Shown here: one piece after another, positions 1 to 6,229 of the stretch
Numbering within the stretch: the stretch's first letter is position 1
How the letters are laid out: the number at the start of each line of letters is the position of its first letter
Assembly: GCF_004359215.1 (NCBI RefSeq)
Contig: NC_090619.1
Coordinates: 5,438,539-5,449,130, forward strand
Direction of reading: 5' to 3'
DNA: 10,592 bases
DNA from: Bremia lactucae
Taxonomy: Eukaryota > Oomycota > Peronosporomycetes > Peronosporales > Peronosporaceae
The notes under the pieces: model-generated
The model's input: only the letters and a program-made list of their open reading frames with translations
The model's database searches: none
What the model was told of the DNA's origin: nothing
Made by a program: the position numbers and the translations under genes

Positions 1-1137
1 CTCGAGATCCGCAATACGTCGTTCAGCAGCATGCGACTGAACGGACGAAGGTAAGGCAGCCGCGATTAGGTGGGCGAGATCGCCGCTCCTATCGGGCGCC
101 ACCGGCACTAATGGATGCGGGTGGGAATCAACGCTTCCTTGTTGGAAGGTTGCTTGCCCACCGCTCCGTGACGCAAGGGTACCAGATCCTCGTCCAATGG
201 AAAGGTTACCCGAAGAGTTTTGACTCTTGGGAACCGATCGATACCCTACGTATTGATGTGCCCGGCTTGGTTGCTGCCTATGAAAAGGAGCACCAGCTGA
301 GGCCACTTCGCTAGTCTCAAATGGACTAGCAGAAGCAGCGTAGTGAGAAGAAACAGGGGGTACAGTACCACCCATGATTTCTTTCACACGCAAACGGGCG
401 AAATTAATTCGCTGCGACCGCTGTTTCATCGCATCGGAATGCGGATGAATGCGGCGCAGGAATTCCGCCTCGTATTGGTCGGGCGTTTCATTTGAACGCA
501 ACACGACCGGGATCGGGAAAATACGCCCAAGCGATTTTCCCTGAGCCCTCCATGATTGAAAGACGCCATAATAATTATGTGCGTCTACAAGAGCGCGCTC
601 TAGGAGCGACGCTCTTGGCCCGTTTAAACGAGGCCATTTAGATGGAGGGGGCATCTTTGGAATGCCACCCGTCACATAGCCACGTTCTAAACGACTGGCT
701 TGTGACACCGACTGAGCACGTTCACGTGTCGTCGGCGGAGCTTTAGGCTCCGAATCCTCTATGTCAGAACCATTATGAATTACGGTCTGAGCATAAGGCG
801 TTGTGGTTATACCCAACGCAGAAGCGGCTGCGCCTTTATAGGCAGCGCTCTCATTACCTGTCGCTGCGCTTTCCAGTGCAGACGACGGGACAGCATTCGA
901 AAATGATGCTGTCGCCATGTTGTGAGCCATGAGAGAAGTTTGGATGGGCAACAATGCCGCATCATTATTCCTCACGAGCTTGTTGTCCGCATCACTACTA
1001 TGAGGTGACGGCAACGGTGTCGACTTATTGTAGTCGACAATGAGCGACGGATCAACATCCTCACTGTTAAATTGGGATGGATCCTTTAGCCCTTTAACGC
1101 GACAGCCGCAGTGGCTGTCGGCATTCCGACTAAGGCA
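1..1137 (-). CDS. Antisense ORF of element 1 (379 codons, partial)
   Basis: This minus-strand frame has no stop from 1137 to the window edge at 1, and so continues outside. The first in-frame ATG is 930-928; the codons above it (1137-931) also look like protein, and a frame change joins them to an upstream frame. Visible character: a Ser/Ala/Pro-rich acidic N-terminal half, a more globular middle at about 650-380 (segments like ASLLERALVDAHNYYGVF, ETPDQYEAEFLRRIH and INFARLRVKEIMGG), a Ser/Gln-rich stretch antisense to the chromodomain, and at the edge AERRIADLE, which looks like the start of a coiled coil. Positions 315-1137 hold no comparable sense frame, so this is not just a shadow of pol. 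I do not recognise a family and see no CCHC knuckle. An antisense 3' ORF is known in some plant Gypsy elements (for example Grande). Confidence 0.7.
3..314 (+). CDS. Pol polyprotein C-terminus with chromodomain (partial)
   Basis: The frame is open from the left window edge to TAG at 312-314, giving 103 visible codons, so the true start lies outside. The first 36 codons are a basic linker rich in Arg and Pro. The chromodomain follows at about 130-290, starting QRFLVGRLLAHR and carrying the hallmark aromatic and acidic residues in VQWKGYP and DSWEP, then the C-terminal helix with DVPGLVAAYE. In chromoviruses this domain sits at the end of integrase and is thought to direct insertion by binding histone marks. 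An internal ATG at 111 is not a credible start. The same DNA is open on the opposite strand for its whole length. Confidence 0.9.
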   Translation, partial: RDPQYVVQQHATERTKVRQPRLGGRDRRSYRAPPALMDAGGNQRFLVGRLLAHRSVTQGYQILVQWKGYPKSFDSWEPIDTLRIDVPGLVAAYEKEHQLRPLR

Positions 1138-1234
1138 TTAGACGCGGCCGCTGAATTAACGCGGCGCGTGCGCTTAGTGCGAAGTTGAGTGAGCGTCTTC
1201 GCAGACGACCAACGTGGACCCTTTTAGGTGGCAT
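1086..1234 (-). pseudogene. N-terminal part of the antisense ORF in other frames
   Basis: Upstream of the long minus-strand frame, protein-like sequence continues in two shifted frames. An ATG at 1234-1232 opens a short stretch starting MPPKR. A second frame carries a basic segment (KTLTQLRTKRTRRVN, then an Ala-rich run) and stops at TAA 1088-1086. The long frame is already open at that point, one base out of phase. The ATG at 1234 lies about 107 bp from the polypurine tract, which matches the spacing in element 2. Either two small indels broke the N-terminus, or the second shift is programmed (see findings). Confidence 0.5.
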
Positions 1235-1304
1235 CTTGGGCGCCGTGTAAGAAAATACGTGCGCTAGAGTGATCGAGTGAACTAGCTGCTCGCAGTTCCT
1301 CTCT

Positions 1305-1350
1305 CCTCTTTGACGAATTTAAAAATGTAAATTCATTCTTAAAGAGGGGG
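1305..1350 (+). promoter_or_regulatory. Polypurine tract of element 1, within a hairpin
   Basis: AAAGAGGGGG at 1341-1350 directly precedes a TG (1352) that begins the LTR, which is the position of the plus-strand primer in LTR retrotransposons. The tract's left part pairs with CCTCTTT at 1305-1311, and an inner arm pairs GAATTT (1315-1320) with AAATTC (1329-1334), so the primer lies in a two-step stem-loop. Confidence 0.7.
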
Positions 1351-1351
1351 A

Positions 1352-1915
1352 TGGCGTAACGGGCTAAAGTTGCCCTATGTTACACAGTCCCTGTTAAGTA
1401 CAGTCGGTGTTCTTAAGGGAATGGTCAATTAAATAAATAATAATAGTAATTAGACCCAACACTCGGGTGTGATGCACATTTGTGACCAACCCCTGTGGAT
1501 GTGATGCACATGGGTGCATTCACATTAGAAGGGATGACGCCCATCGTCATCCGTGATGACGGCTAGCGTCATCCGTTACGCGAGGTATCTAGAAAGATAC
1601 GCTCGCAATACATATTAAGTGTTATCGATAGAAATGACACTTTAATTGGTAAAAATAGGTATTTATATCCAATTCTATAAAATATAAATCAGTCTGAAAA
1701 CTACTTCCTACTAGGTAAGTGCGCACGAGGAGACGGATTACCGCTCCCGTGACGACACTTAACCAGAGTACTTAGTGTGTTGGGTGAGGACGCTTACGCG
1801 CCCACCACAACTACCTCACTGCACGCAAGAGAAGCAGGTTTAACCGCTTCCTCGCTGTGCTAGGGTGTGTGTCTAAGTAGAGCGTGGCCGCATTACGACG
1901 TGCCCGCCTACAAAG
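1352..1915 (+). repeat. 3' LTR of element 1 (right end approximate)
   Basis: The LTR starts with TG right after the polypurine tract. It begins with an imperfect inverted repeat around TAACGGGC and GCCCTATGTTA, has a CGTCATCC-rich block of adjacent hairpins (1532-1605), and a TATA-like stretch TCTATAAAATATAAAT near 1674-1690 that would place transcription start around 1700-1720. A TACA at about 1911-1914 is a plausible 3' end but is not proven. Only one copy is in the window, so LTR length cannot be confirmed by pairing. Confidence 0.6.
1532..1605. repeat. Three consecutive hairpins in the LTR U3 region
   Basis: GGATGACG (1532-1539) pairs with CGTCATCC (1545-1552), loop 5. GATGACG (1555-1561) pairs with CGTCATC (1567-1573), loop 5. 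GCGAGGTATC then pairs with GATACGCTCGC at about 1579-1605 with a one-base bulge. They sit back to back, and the first two share the CGTCATC word, so this is a small iterated palindromic block, possibly a protein-binding array in U3. Confidence 0.7.
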
Positions 1916-2245
1916 CCACTGTTATCGACTTCATGTTTGTTGCGCCGCCATTTCGTGTAACCTTTGTGTCATTATGAGTATTTTTTCGCATTATCGCCAC
2001 TGTCCAGTCTTGTACCTATATTTTCTTTGTTGTAACGCCGTCATAAGTTTACACGACCGCTTGAGGAAGCTTCCCGCCCAAGTATTAGGTACCAAGTAAA
2101 ATTCAACTCTTGCATTTTTACCAAGATTTTTTTTATTGTACTAAGTACGACTGTGTTCCGCTTTTCGGGAACCACTTAATCTCAGATAATTCATTGTTGG
2201 TCCATACTGGGTCTTATGGCCCCCAATAATGACCCAACTTGTTAC

Positions 2246-2270
2246 GCTGTGCCCGCTATCCGGGCACAGC
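2246..2270. repeat. Perfect 10-bp hairpin
   Basis: GCTGTGCCCG (2246-2255) pairs perfectly with CGGGCACAGC (2261-2270) around a 5-base loop. It stands out because it is GC-rich in AT-rich surroundings. Function is unknown. Confidence 0.9.
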
Positions 2271-2345
2271 ACCTGCCTACAAATGTAATTATTTGTTTTG
2301 TTTATTATAATCCTGTAATGTAGCTCACTACATTTCCCCCTTCTC

Positions 2346-2378
2346 AAAATAGCACTCACCAAGTGTGAGTGCTATTTT
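2346..2378. repeat. Perfect 14-bp hairpin, CIRCE-like core
   Basis: AAAATAGCACTCAC (2346-2359) pairs with GTGAGTGCTATTTT (2365-2378) around a 5-base loop, followed by a T. The core TAGCACTC, nine bases, GAGTGCTA has the layout of the bacterial HrcA operator CIRCE. In a eukaryotic repeat region that resemblance is most likely coincidental. Confidence 0.9.
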
Positions 2379-2565
2379 TAATTACGTCAACTATATCCTT
2401 AGACTGCTCTACGTTAAAAATAATTTTTTTAATAGTTTTAGCATTTGTATTTTTATCAAATCATAATTTGATAAAAAAATAATTGTGCAGAAGTACCCGC
2501 GCTTCGTAATGAGGCTGTTTTTTTATTGACGAATATTAGGATGCAAGTATAGAAGTGATTTAAAG

Positions 2566-2676
2566 ATGCATCATTCGGCAACGCATATTCTTCATGCTGT
2601 CATGAGAGATGTTTTAGGAAGACACGTTACTCAAAAAGGATCGCTTGTTGCACTAATAAATCCTATCGTTCTATGA
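2566..2676 (+). pseudogene. Fragment related to the element 2 antisense ORF
   Basis: A 36-codon frame from ATG 2566 to TGA 2674-2676 contains [11 protein letters not shown]. This resembles FHAVLRDLRRH in the element 2 antisense ORF (about 4427-4460). The DNA also aligns over about 60 bases (roughly 2587-2650 against 4424-4485) with scattered mismatches and small gaps. It is too short to be a gene and looks like a relic of another copy of the same antisense coding region, on the same strand. Function is unknown. Confidence 0.5.
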
Positions 2677-2990
2677 AAAAGATGAAAAAGCTTCAGCCCC
2701 AGATGGAAAGGCTTGGTGGAGATGGAGGGAATCGAACCCCATAACACAACCTGTATCTTTAACTCGAGAGTCGCTGTCTTCTTTTTTTTTTCGGCGCACC
2801 AGAATTCGTGCTATCGCCTGCTTATTCTTCATCGTCATCTTTGTCGTCCGATCCTTCCATCTACAAGCCCACACAAAAGGTATCAGATCCCTAGCTTCTC
2901 TCAATTACAACGATGTGAATTTAAACGTTGAGAAATTCCCATACACCTGCTTTGAGGACGCCGTCATCGATCGCATCTAAGTAGAATTAT
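2677..2990. other. Stretch with tRNA/tmRNA-like end, otherwise unassigned
   Basis: Apart from the RNA-like segment at 2714-2762 I see no gene. Frames on both strands exist here (2713-2931 on +, 2904-2671 on -), but the + frame is the antisense of the RNA-like element. The minus side includes a short acidic run (GSDDKDDDEE then stop, near 2853-2821) that could be the tail of an unknown decayed protein. A T10 run sits at about 2781-2790. Confidence 0.4.
2714..2762 (-). ncRNA. tRNA/tmRNA-like 3' end (T-arm, acceptor, CCA)
   Basis: Read on the minus strand, 2741-2725 gives a T-arm-like GGGGTTCGATTCCCT, followed by CATCTCC and ACCA ending at 2714. The ending CTCCACCA with TTCGATTCCC fits tmRNA 3' ends best; a canonical anticodon arm cannot be folded from the bases upstream. 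Nuclear tRNA genes do not encode CCA, so an encoded ACCA points to an organellar or bacterial-type gene or to reverse transcription of a mature RNA. Mitochondrial tmRNA is reported in oomycetes. Only the 3' part is visible, so this is a fragment. Alternatives are a tRNA-derived SINE head (the T-arm is also a Pol III B box) or chance. Confidence 0.45.
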
Positions 2991-3467
2991 AGCGAGGCAC
3001 CCTTTGCAAGTACTAATAACAGTTCTAGTCAACCTACAGTGATAATAGTGAAAGTGGGTGCCTCGACTTCTTCACGTACACGACGTTCATCAGTAGCTAA
3101 GAAGTTTTAGCTAGCACAGGTAAATTCTAAGGCTTTAGCAAGAGAATTTTAAAACTCTATTTGTATAATATGTTAATGATCTTGTATAAACTACTAACTT
3201 TATTATCTTAATGACTAATCATGTATGGCGCCTACTTGCGCACCGCACAATCGTGTCTCGTGACGGTGGCCGAATTGATTTAAACTTATATAACTAATTA
3301 ATAGAATTGATGTCTTATTGCGTCATGATTACCAATTTTGGTACTATTAAGCAACAGTATGTTACGAATAATTCTTAAAATTTTACTTATTTTCTCACAT
3401 AGAAAATTATAAAATTATTTCTCTCATACGAAATAATATTTATGCAACAGGGCATCGCGATACATCA
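2940..3467 (-). repeat. Probable 3' LTR of element 2 (ends approximate)
   Basis: On the minus strand a TG at 3467-3466 follows the purine run AAGGAAGAG (3476-3468). About 175 bases in is TATATAAG (3292-3285), then a further region with the long imperfect hairpin 2993-3065. Spacing from purine tract to the antisense gene start (about 150 bp) resembles element 1 (about 107 bp). The inner end is a guess from typical LTR length, since no second copy is available. Confidence 0.4.
2993..3065. repeat. Long imperfect hairpin, 10-bp perfect base
   Basis: CGAGGCACCC (2993-3002) pairs with GGGTGCCTCG (3056-3065). Pairing continues inwards with TTT against AAA after a two-base bulge and then partly between TACTAATAACAGT and ACAGTGATAATAGT. 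The whole 73 bases can fold into one long stem-loop. Confidence 0.75.
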
Positions 3468-3623
3468 CTCTTCCTTAACCAACAGTCACATTAATGACTG
3501 ATGTGAAGGGACAGAAAATACTATTATGTCTTCCTCTGTAGGTTTTTGCAGCATTGCTTTCTTATTTAAAAGCACAAATTTTATTACGTTATTGATTTGG
3601 TTCAAAAATTAATTCGTTCGCGC
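3066..3623. other. AT-rich part of the element 2 3' region
   Basis: No gene is seen. This covers the presumed U3/R part of the LTR, the purine tract at 3468-3476 and a leader of about 150 bp before the antisense gene. Long A/T runs around 3360-3440 are typical of oomycete LTR U3 sequence, but the assignment is inferential. Confidence 0.4.
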
Positions 3624-4022
3624 ATGATAACGAAACCCATCCGCGTCGCCAATGAGACAGCAAAGCTGGCAGCTGCAGGGCTCGGTGCAGCTGTTAGCGA
3701 TATTATTGTGTCAGTAGACGCTAATTCGTATAATGCGCGGAAAAGTCACCTCCTATTCAAATTGGCGGTAACTGGTATATGTCCGATTGTAGGAGACAAA
3801 GCCGAGTCGCCGTCATCGCCACACTCGGTGGCACCTGTCAAGGCCTCCGGATTAACCGGGGCCAAGAATATTTTTTCTATGGACTTTAACGGGACAACCA
3901 AAGAGGTGATGACGAGGTTGTTCGACACTTCGTCTGAACCGTTTGGTGCGGAGTCATCTCGTTATGACCCTACGGACGACGAAAGCTCTGGTGAGGTCAG
4001 AAGGCATCACCAGGAGAAGTGA
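3624..4022 (+). pseudogene. N-terminal segment of the element 2 antisense ORF (132 aa)
   Basis: The longest intact piece of the antisense gene runs from ATG 3624 to TGA 4020-4022. It begins with a basic stretch (TKPIRVANETAKLAAAG), has a hydrophobic middle (HLLFKLAVTGICPIVG), and ends in a charged acidic tail (SSRYDPTDDESSGEV). An upstream non-ATG extension to 3597 is open but has no reason to be used. No signal peptide or RXLR-type effector motif is seen. Coding beyond the stop continues in other frames, so this is taken as the N-terminus of a longer protein. Function is unknown. Confidence 0.45.
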
Positions 4023-4468
4023 TCATAAAGGTCACTTTTGAAAACTTGGTACTTGTGGTGCTACCAAGGACGGAGTAATTCTAAGGATCACTTTGAGAGC
4101 AATTGTAGCGTTAATTTTAATATGAGCCAACAAGAGAGGGACTGCGATATTTTGCGGTTTGCTGATTCCGTTTTTCGACTCATCACCAAATGGAATTCTT
4201 CATCGATACCTTTTCCCGGTATCAGTGGTACACATGTAAGCGGGCAAAGGATGTCACTCCTTTATTTCAAGCATGGGAAGCATTTGTACAGAATAAGCAA
4301 AGCATAGGCCGCAAGGCCTGGCTTGATAAATATTTTTTTTCTTGAAAAGGTTTGAAAAATGGACTCTGCAACAAGCTGCACCGTTTGATAAGAGGGGCAG
4401 GGTTTCTTTGCCCCTCGTGGGTGGACTCATTTCATGCTGTTCTAAGAGATCTTAGGAGGCACACTTCT

Positions 4469-4790
4469 TTAAACACACTCGTTGTAGGACGCACATCTCT
4501 TGCGAGATGCGCGAAGGAATTGAGAACCTCCAATCCTTTTACAAGCGCTTGAAATGCTCGTTCTCTGACGGACCCTCCACTGAGGAGGATGAGGATGGGT
4601 CTTATCGTACTGTCGAACGAGACCCGGAACGATCATAAATGAGGTTCCCAACTATCATGCGACAGTTTATGCCCTGTCTAACGAACGATTTAAATCGTTT
4701 TAATACCTTTCACCTCATAGTGGTTCGAGAAGCGATCAGCAGGAAAACGCTTTTCAGCACTCGAATCCATCGATGGCTGTGAAAGGAGGA
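4469..4790 (-). pseudogene. Chromodomain of element 2 pol, frameshifted
   Basis: On the minus strand 4689-4642 reads IVR, stop, TGHKLSHDSWEP, with the DSWEP chromodomain signature at 4656-4642. The next frame continues with IVPGLVRQYDKTHP at about 4633-4592, the C-terminal helix, and a basic tail to the stop at 4469. So the domain is recognisable but has one frameshift in the middle and at least one stop. The N-terminal strand (about 4730-4790) is too eroded to place. It corresponds to the chromodomain of element 1 at 130-290. The + strand here carries the antisense gene. Confidence 0.75.
4684..4699. repeat. Perfect 16-bp palindrome
   Basis: AACGATTTAAATCGTT is its own reverse complement. 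It lies inside the decayed chromodomain, where the minus-strand frame has a stop, so it may mark a mutated site. Confidence 0.9.
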
Positions 4791-4960
4791 GGAAAGTAAG
4801 GCTCGCCTCGTTTACCAAACCCGAGTCAACATTGTGACTTGGATCAGACCCTCTATTATTTAAGAGAGAACATTGATCACGAGCGAAAACGTCGTCACGA
4901 ATTAGCGATGACGGTCGATATTTTTATTCGTGGCCAGCTGTGAAATTGTGCCCAAGTTGA

Positions 4961-5215
4961 GACAGATCAATTAATGAACAAAGGACACATCGGTACCTTC
5001 AATACGAGCTGATGACAGATCGTCAAAAGATCTCATCCTTGGAGGAAAAAGTGAATCGTCTGGTTCTAGAGAATCAGACCTTGCTCCAAGGCCATAAGTC
5101 TTTGTCTCGGAACCATCAGGCTTTGGCTGATGCCCTTGACCGTTCCGGTGTAATCCGGAATCAGAAGAAGTCTCAAACTGATGGTACGGGCGGAGACGCC
5201 CAGCATGAAACTTAG
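4961..5215 (+). pseudogene. Leucine-zipper C-terminus of the element 2 antisense ORF
   Basis: This frame is open from 4961 to TAG 5213-5215 (84 codons; internal ATG at 5012). Counting from that ATG, leucines fall at residues 10, 17, 24, 31 and 38, a perfect five-heptad zipper with charged and polar residues between (SSLEEKVNRLVLENQTLL, KSLSRNHQALADAL). A basic run (HERKRRHE) lies 40-50 residues upstream in the preceding frame. A dimerising coiled-coil protein is the obvious inference. The opposite strand here codes for the pol tail. Confidence 0.6.
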
Positions 5216-5480
5216 GGTGCGTACGCATACTACGATGCAGTTCGATCGTGTATGCGTTGCCTTCGCGATGTAATACACGAAACGGACCGATACACCTGGG
5301 CAGTAACTTATTACTGCCTACATCAATCACTACTGCTTCGGTAGGCCTACCGTAGACAGTAAGATTAGGTCATTAATGAAAAATAAAAGTATGTTTGCTC
5401 TTCCATTTTTGTCAAAGTTTTGTTTCTGTCGGGCCACAACATCAGCGATGGAATCCTGTACAAAACGGACCACTGCTTCT
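4971..5480 (-). pseudogene. Integrase C-terminal region of element 2 pol
   Basis: Minus-strand frame at about 5480-5335 reads AREAVVRFVQDSIADVVARQ, then NGRANILLFFINDLILL, ending PKQ and stop. The next frame (5330-4971, 119 codons) continues with VGSNKLLPRCIGPFRVLHR, NAYTIELHRSMRTHPKFH and GRLRPYHQF. These are the family's GPF/Y module and its flanks (GPF near 5285). One base is missing at about 5341, in a 14-bp palindrome. The following acidic, Ser-rich tail to 4971 is the linker towards the chromodomain and lies antisense to the leucine-zipper segment. Confidence 0.9.
5299..5352. repeat. Hairpin and palindrome at the integrase frameshift
   Basis: GGCAGTAA (5299-5306) pairs with TTACTGCC (5311-5318), loop 4, and CGGTAGGCCTACCG (5339-5352) is a perfect 14-bp palindrome. 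The pol frame changes at about 5341, inside the palindrome. Confidence 0.9.
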
Positions 5481-5790
5481 CTAGCCAGCAGGATTTTTTC
5501 TGCTGACTCGGTTTTTTTTTGTCTTCAGTGCAACCAGTGCGCACTGAAGTGATATCAATCTCTTCATTATTGAGAGTATTGTCATTTTCATTGATAATAT
5601 TGTTTTCGATGCTTAGCCTTTCAGCATCGTTGTCAAAGTCAGTAGTAGCATTATTGTTGTTACCGAGTTTGTCCATGTCAATGATAATAAAATCAACATT
5701 GGTATCTTTCGCATTGATTATAGTGCTAATGCGTGATGAGCAAGACCTAAAAAGTTCTTTGCTCGAGCGAGCCGGATGCAGACTTCCAAC
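5365..5790 (-). pseudogene. Low-complexity integrase linker of element 2 pol
   Basis: A minus-strand frame carries an Asn/Asp/Glu-rich stretch (DKLGNNNN, DFDNDAERLSIENNI, NEEIDITSV) ending in a Lys run encoded by nine A's at 5520-5512. The integrase frame resumes immediately after in another phase (ESAEKILLAREAVVRF), so a slip in the A9 run is a likely break. Oomycete Gypsy integrases often have an acidic variable linker before this segment. The expected DDE catalytic core between the zinc finger and this linker is absent. Confidence 0.7.
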
Positions 5791-6058
5791 ACTGCCGGAA
5801 CAAGCAGACGATGCAAGGAAACACGGTACGAAGCACTGGACTTCACCCGTTGACAAACTTCGCAAGCAAAAGCGCATGTACTTGCGGACGAAATCATACT
5901 GGCGTGGCTAGTAGAAGTCGCGATTTATCGTGATTGGTCTCCCCACGTCCACGATGACCACTTATTGGTGCATCGTGGTACTCTTGCATGATGCGTAAAC
6001 GCAAATCATTATAAGTGGGGATGACGACACGAGGGGTGCTGCCAAGAACGGCTGTTAA
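5790..6058 (-). pseudogene. Integrase HHCC zinc-finger region of element 2 pol
   Basis: Minus-strand frame 6058-5894 reads TPRVVIPTYNDLRLRIMQEY then HDAPISGHRGRGE, giving the two His of the HHCC finger. After two frame changes CEVCQRVKSS appears at about 5860-5830, giving the two Cys, followed by LLVPAVLEVC, which matches the start of the core domain. The core then breaks off. The finger binds zinc and supports multimerisation in working integrases; here frameshifts and a stop inactivate it. Confidence 0.8.
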
Positions 6059-6229
6059 ATATACTGTAATTCATTGCTTCTTGTGTATTGATCTGTTAAG
6101 AATCAACACAATTTCGACAAATCTTTCCAAGATTGTTAAGATTTAATTTTAAGGCAATTTATTTATCCCTTGAGAGCCTTATCTTCTTGATATACTTCTT
6201 GTTGCAAAAGTGGCCTTATGTTCATTGTT

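Larger units (their letters stand above)
1..1915 (+). mobile_element. Ty3/Gypsy chromovirus element 1, 3' end
   Basis: This is the 3' portion of a + strand LTR retrotransposon, cut by the left window edge. In order it holds the pol C-terminus with chromodomain (3-314), a roughly 1-kb region whose only long frame is antisense (1234 down to 1), a polypurine tract (1341-1350), and the 3' LTR from 1352. The order pol, extra region, polypurine tract, LTR is what a Gypsy element with an additional 3' ORF would show. The LTR end near 1915 is uncertain because the 5' LTR is outside the window. Chromodomain and antisense frame are both open, so this copy is younger or better preserved than element 2. 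Confidence 0.8.
1916..2565. other. Non-coding, AT-rich stretch between elements
   Basis: No credible gene is seen. Short open frames on both strands (for example 1884-2099 on + and 2362-2141 on -) have no recognisable motif and no family resemblance. The left part may still belong to the LTR if its end lies further right than 1915. The notable structure is two perfect hairpins described separately. T- and A-runs are common from 2400 to 2500. Confidence 0.5.
3624..5215 (+). pseudogene. Antisense ORF of element 2, broken into several frames
   Basis: Protein-like + strand segments follow one another in different frames: ATG 3624 to TGA 4022 (132 aa); 4038 to about 4190, passing into 4190-4345 (FIDTFSRYQW, LFQAWEAFVQ); 4352-4552 (FHAVLRDLRRH); 4507-4638 (LQSFYKRLK, then an acidic run TEEDEDG); 4800-4943 (YYLRENIDHERKRRHELA); and 4961-5215, a leucine zipper. 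From about 4469 to 5215 it lies antisense to the pol chromodomain and tail of the same element. Its position and phase relative to pol match the long antisense ORF of element 1. I recognise no family. Stops and frameshifts show it is dead in this copy, as is pol. Confidence 0.55.

Noticed and set aside
1884..2099. A Cys-rich + strand frame of 71 codons
   Set aside because: It begins in the LTR region and has no recognisable domain; likely chance.
2141..2362. A minus-strand frame that might start a Copia gag
   Set aside because: No LTR pair or primer site could be shown, and the frame spans the perfect hairpins; support is too weak.
2714..2741. The same sequence read as a + strand primer-binding site (TGGTGGAGATGG)
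   Set aside because: No LTR end with CA precedes it, and similarity to an RNA 3' end runs through the whole T-arm, longer than most primer sites.
2713..2931. A + strand frame starting MVEMEGIEP
   Set aside because: This start is the backwards reading of the tRNA/tmRNA-like T-arm and acceptor, a known source of false proteins.
3597..4022. A possible secreted oomycete effector
   Set aside because: No signal peptide, no RXLR or LFLAK motif; spacing relative to the LTR matches the retroelement antisense gene.
4190..4345. FIDTFSRYQW resembles a Copia integrase core segment
   Set aside because: The match stops after about ten residues, no DNGGEF-type motif follows, and the position fits the antisense gene of element 2.
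5519..5911. A 130-codon + strand frame with a hydrophobic, membrane-like start
   Set aside because: It is antisense to the integrase linker and zinc finger of element 2, which have clear family motifs. The hydrophobicity comes from reading Asn/Asp/Glu codons backwards.
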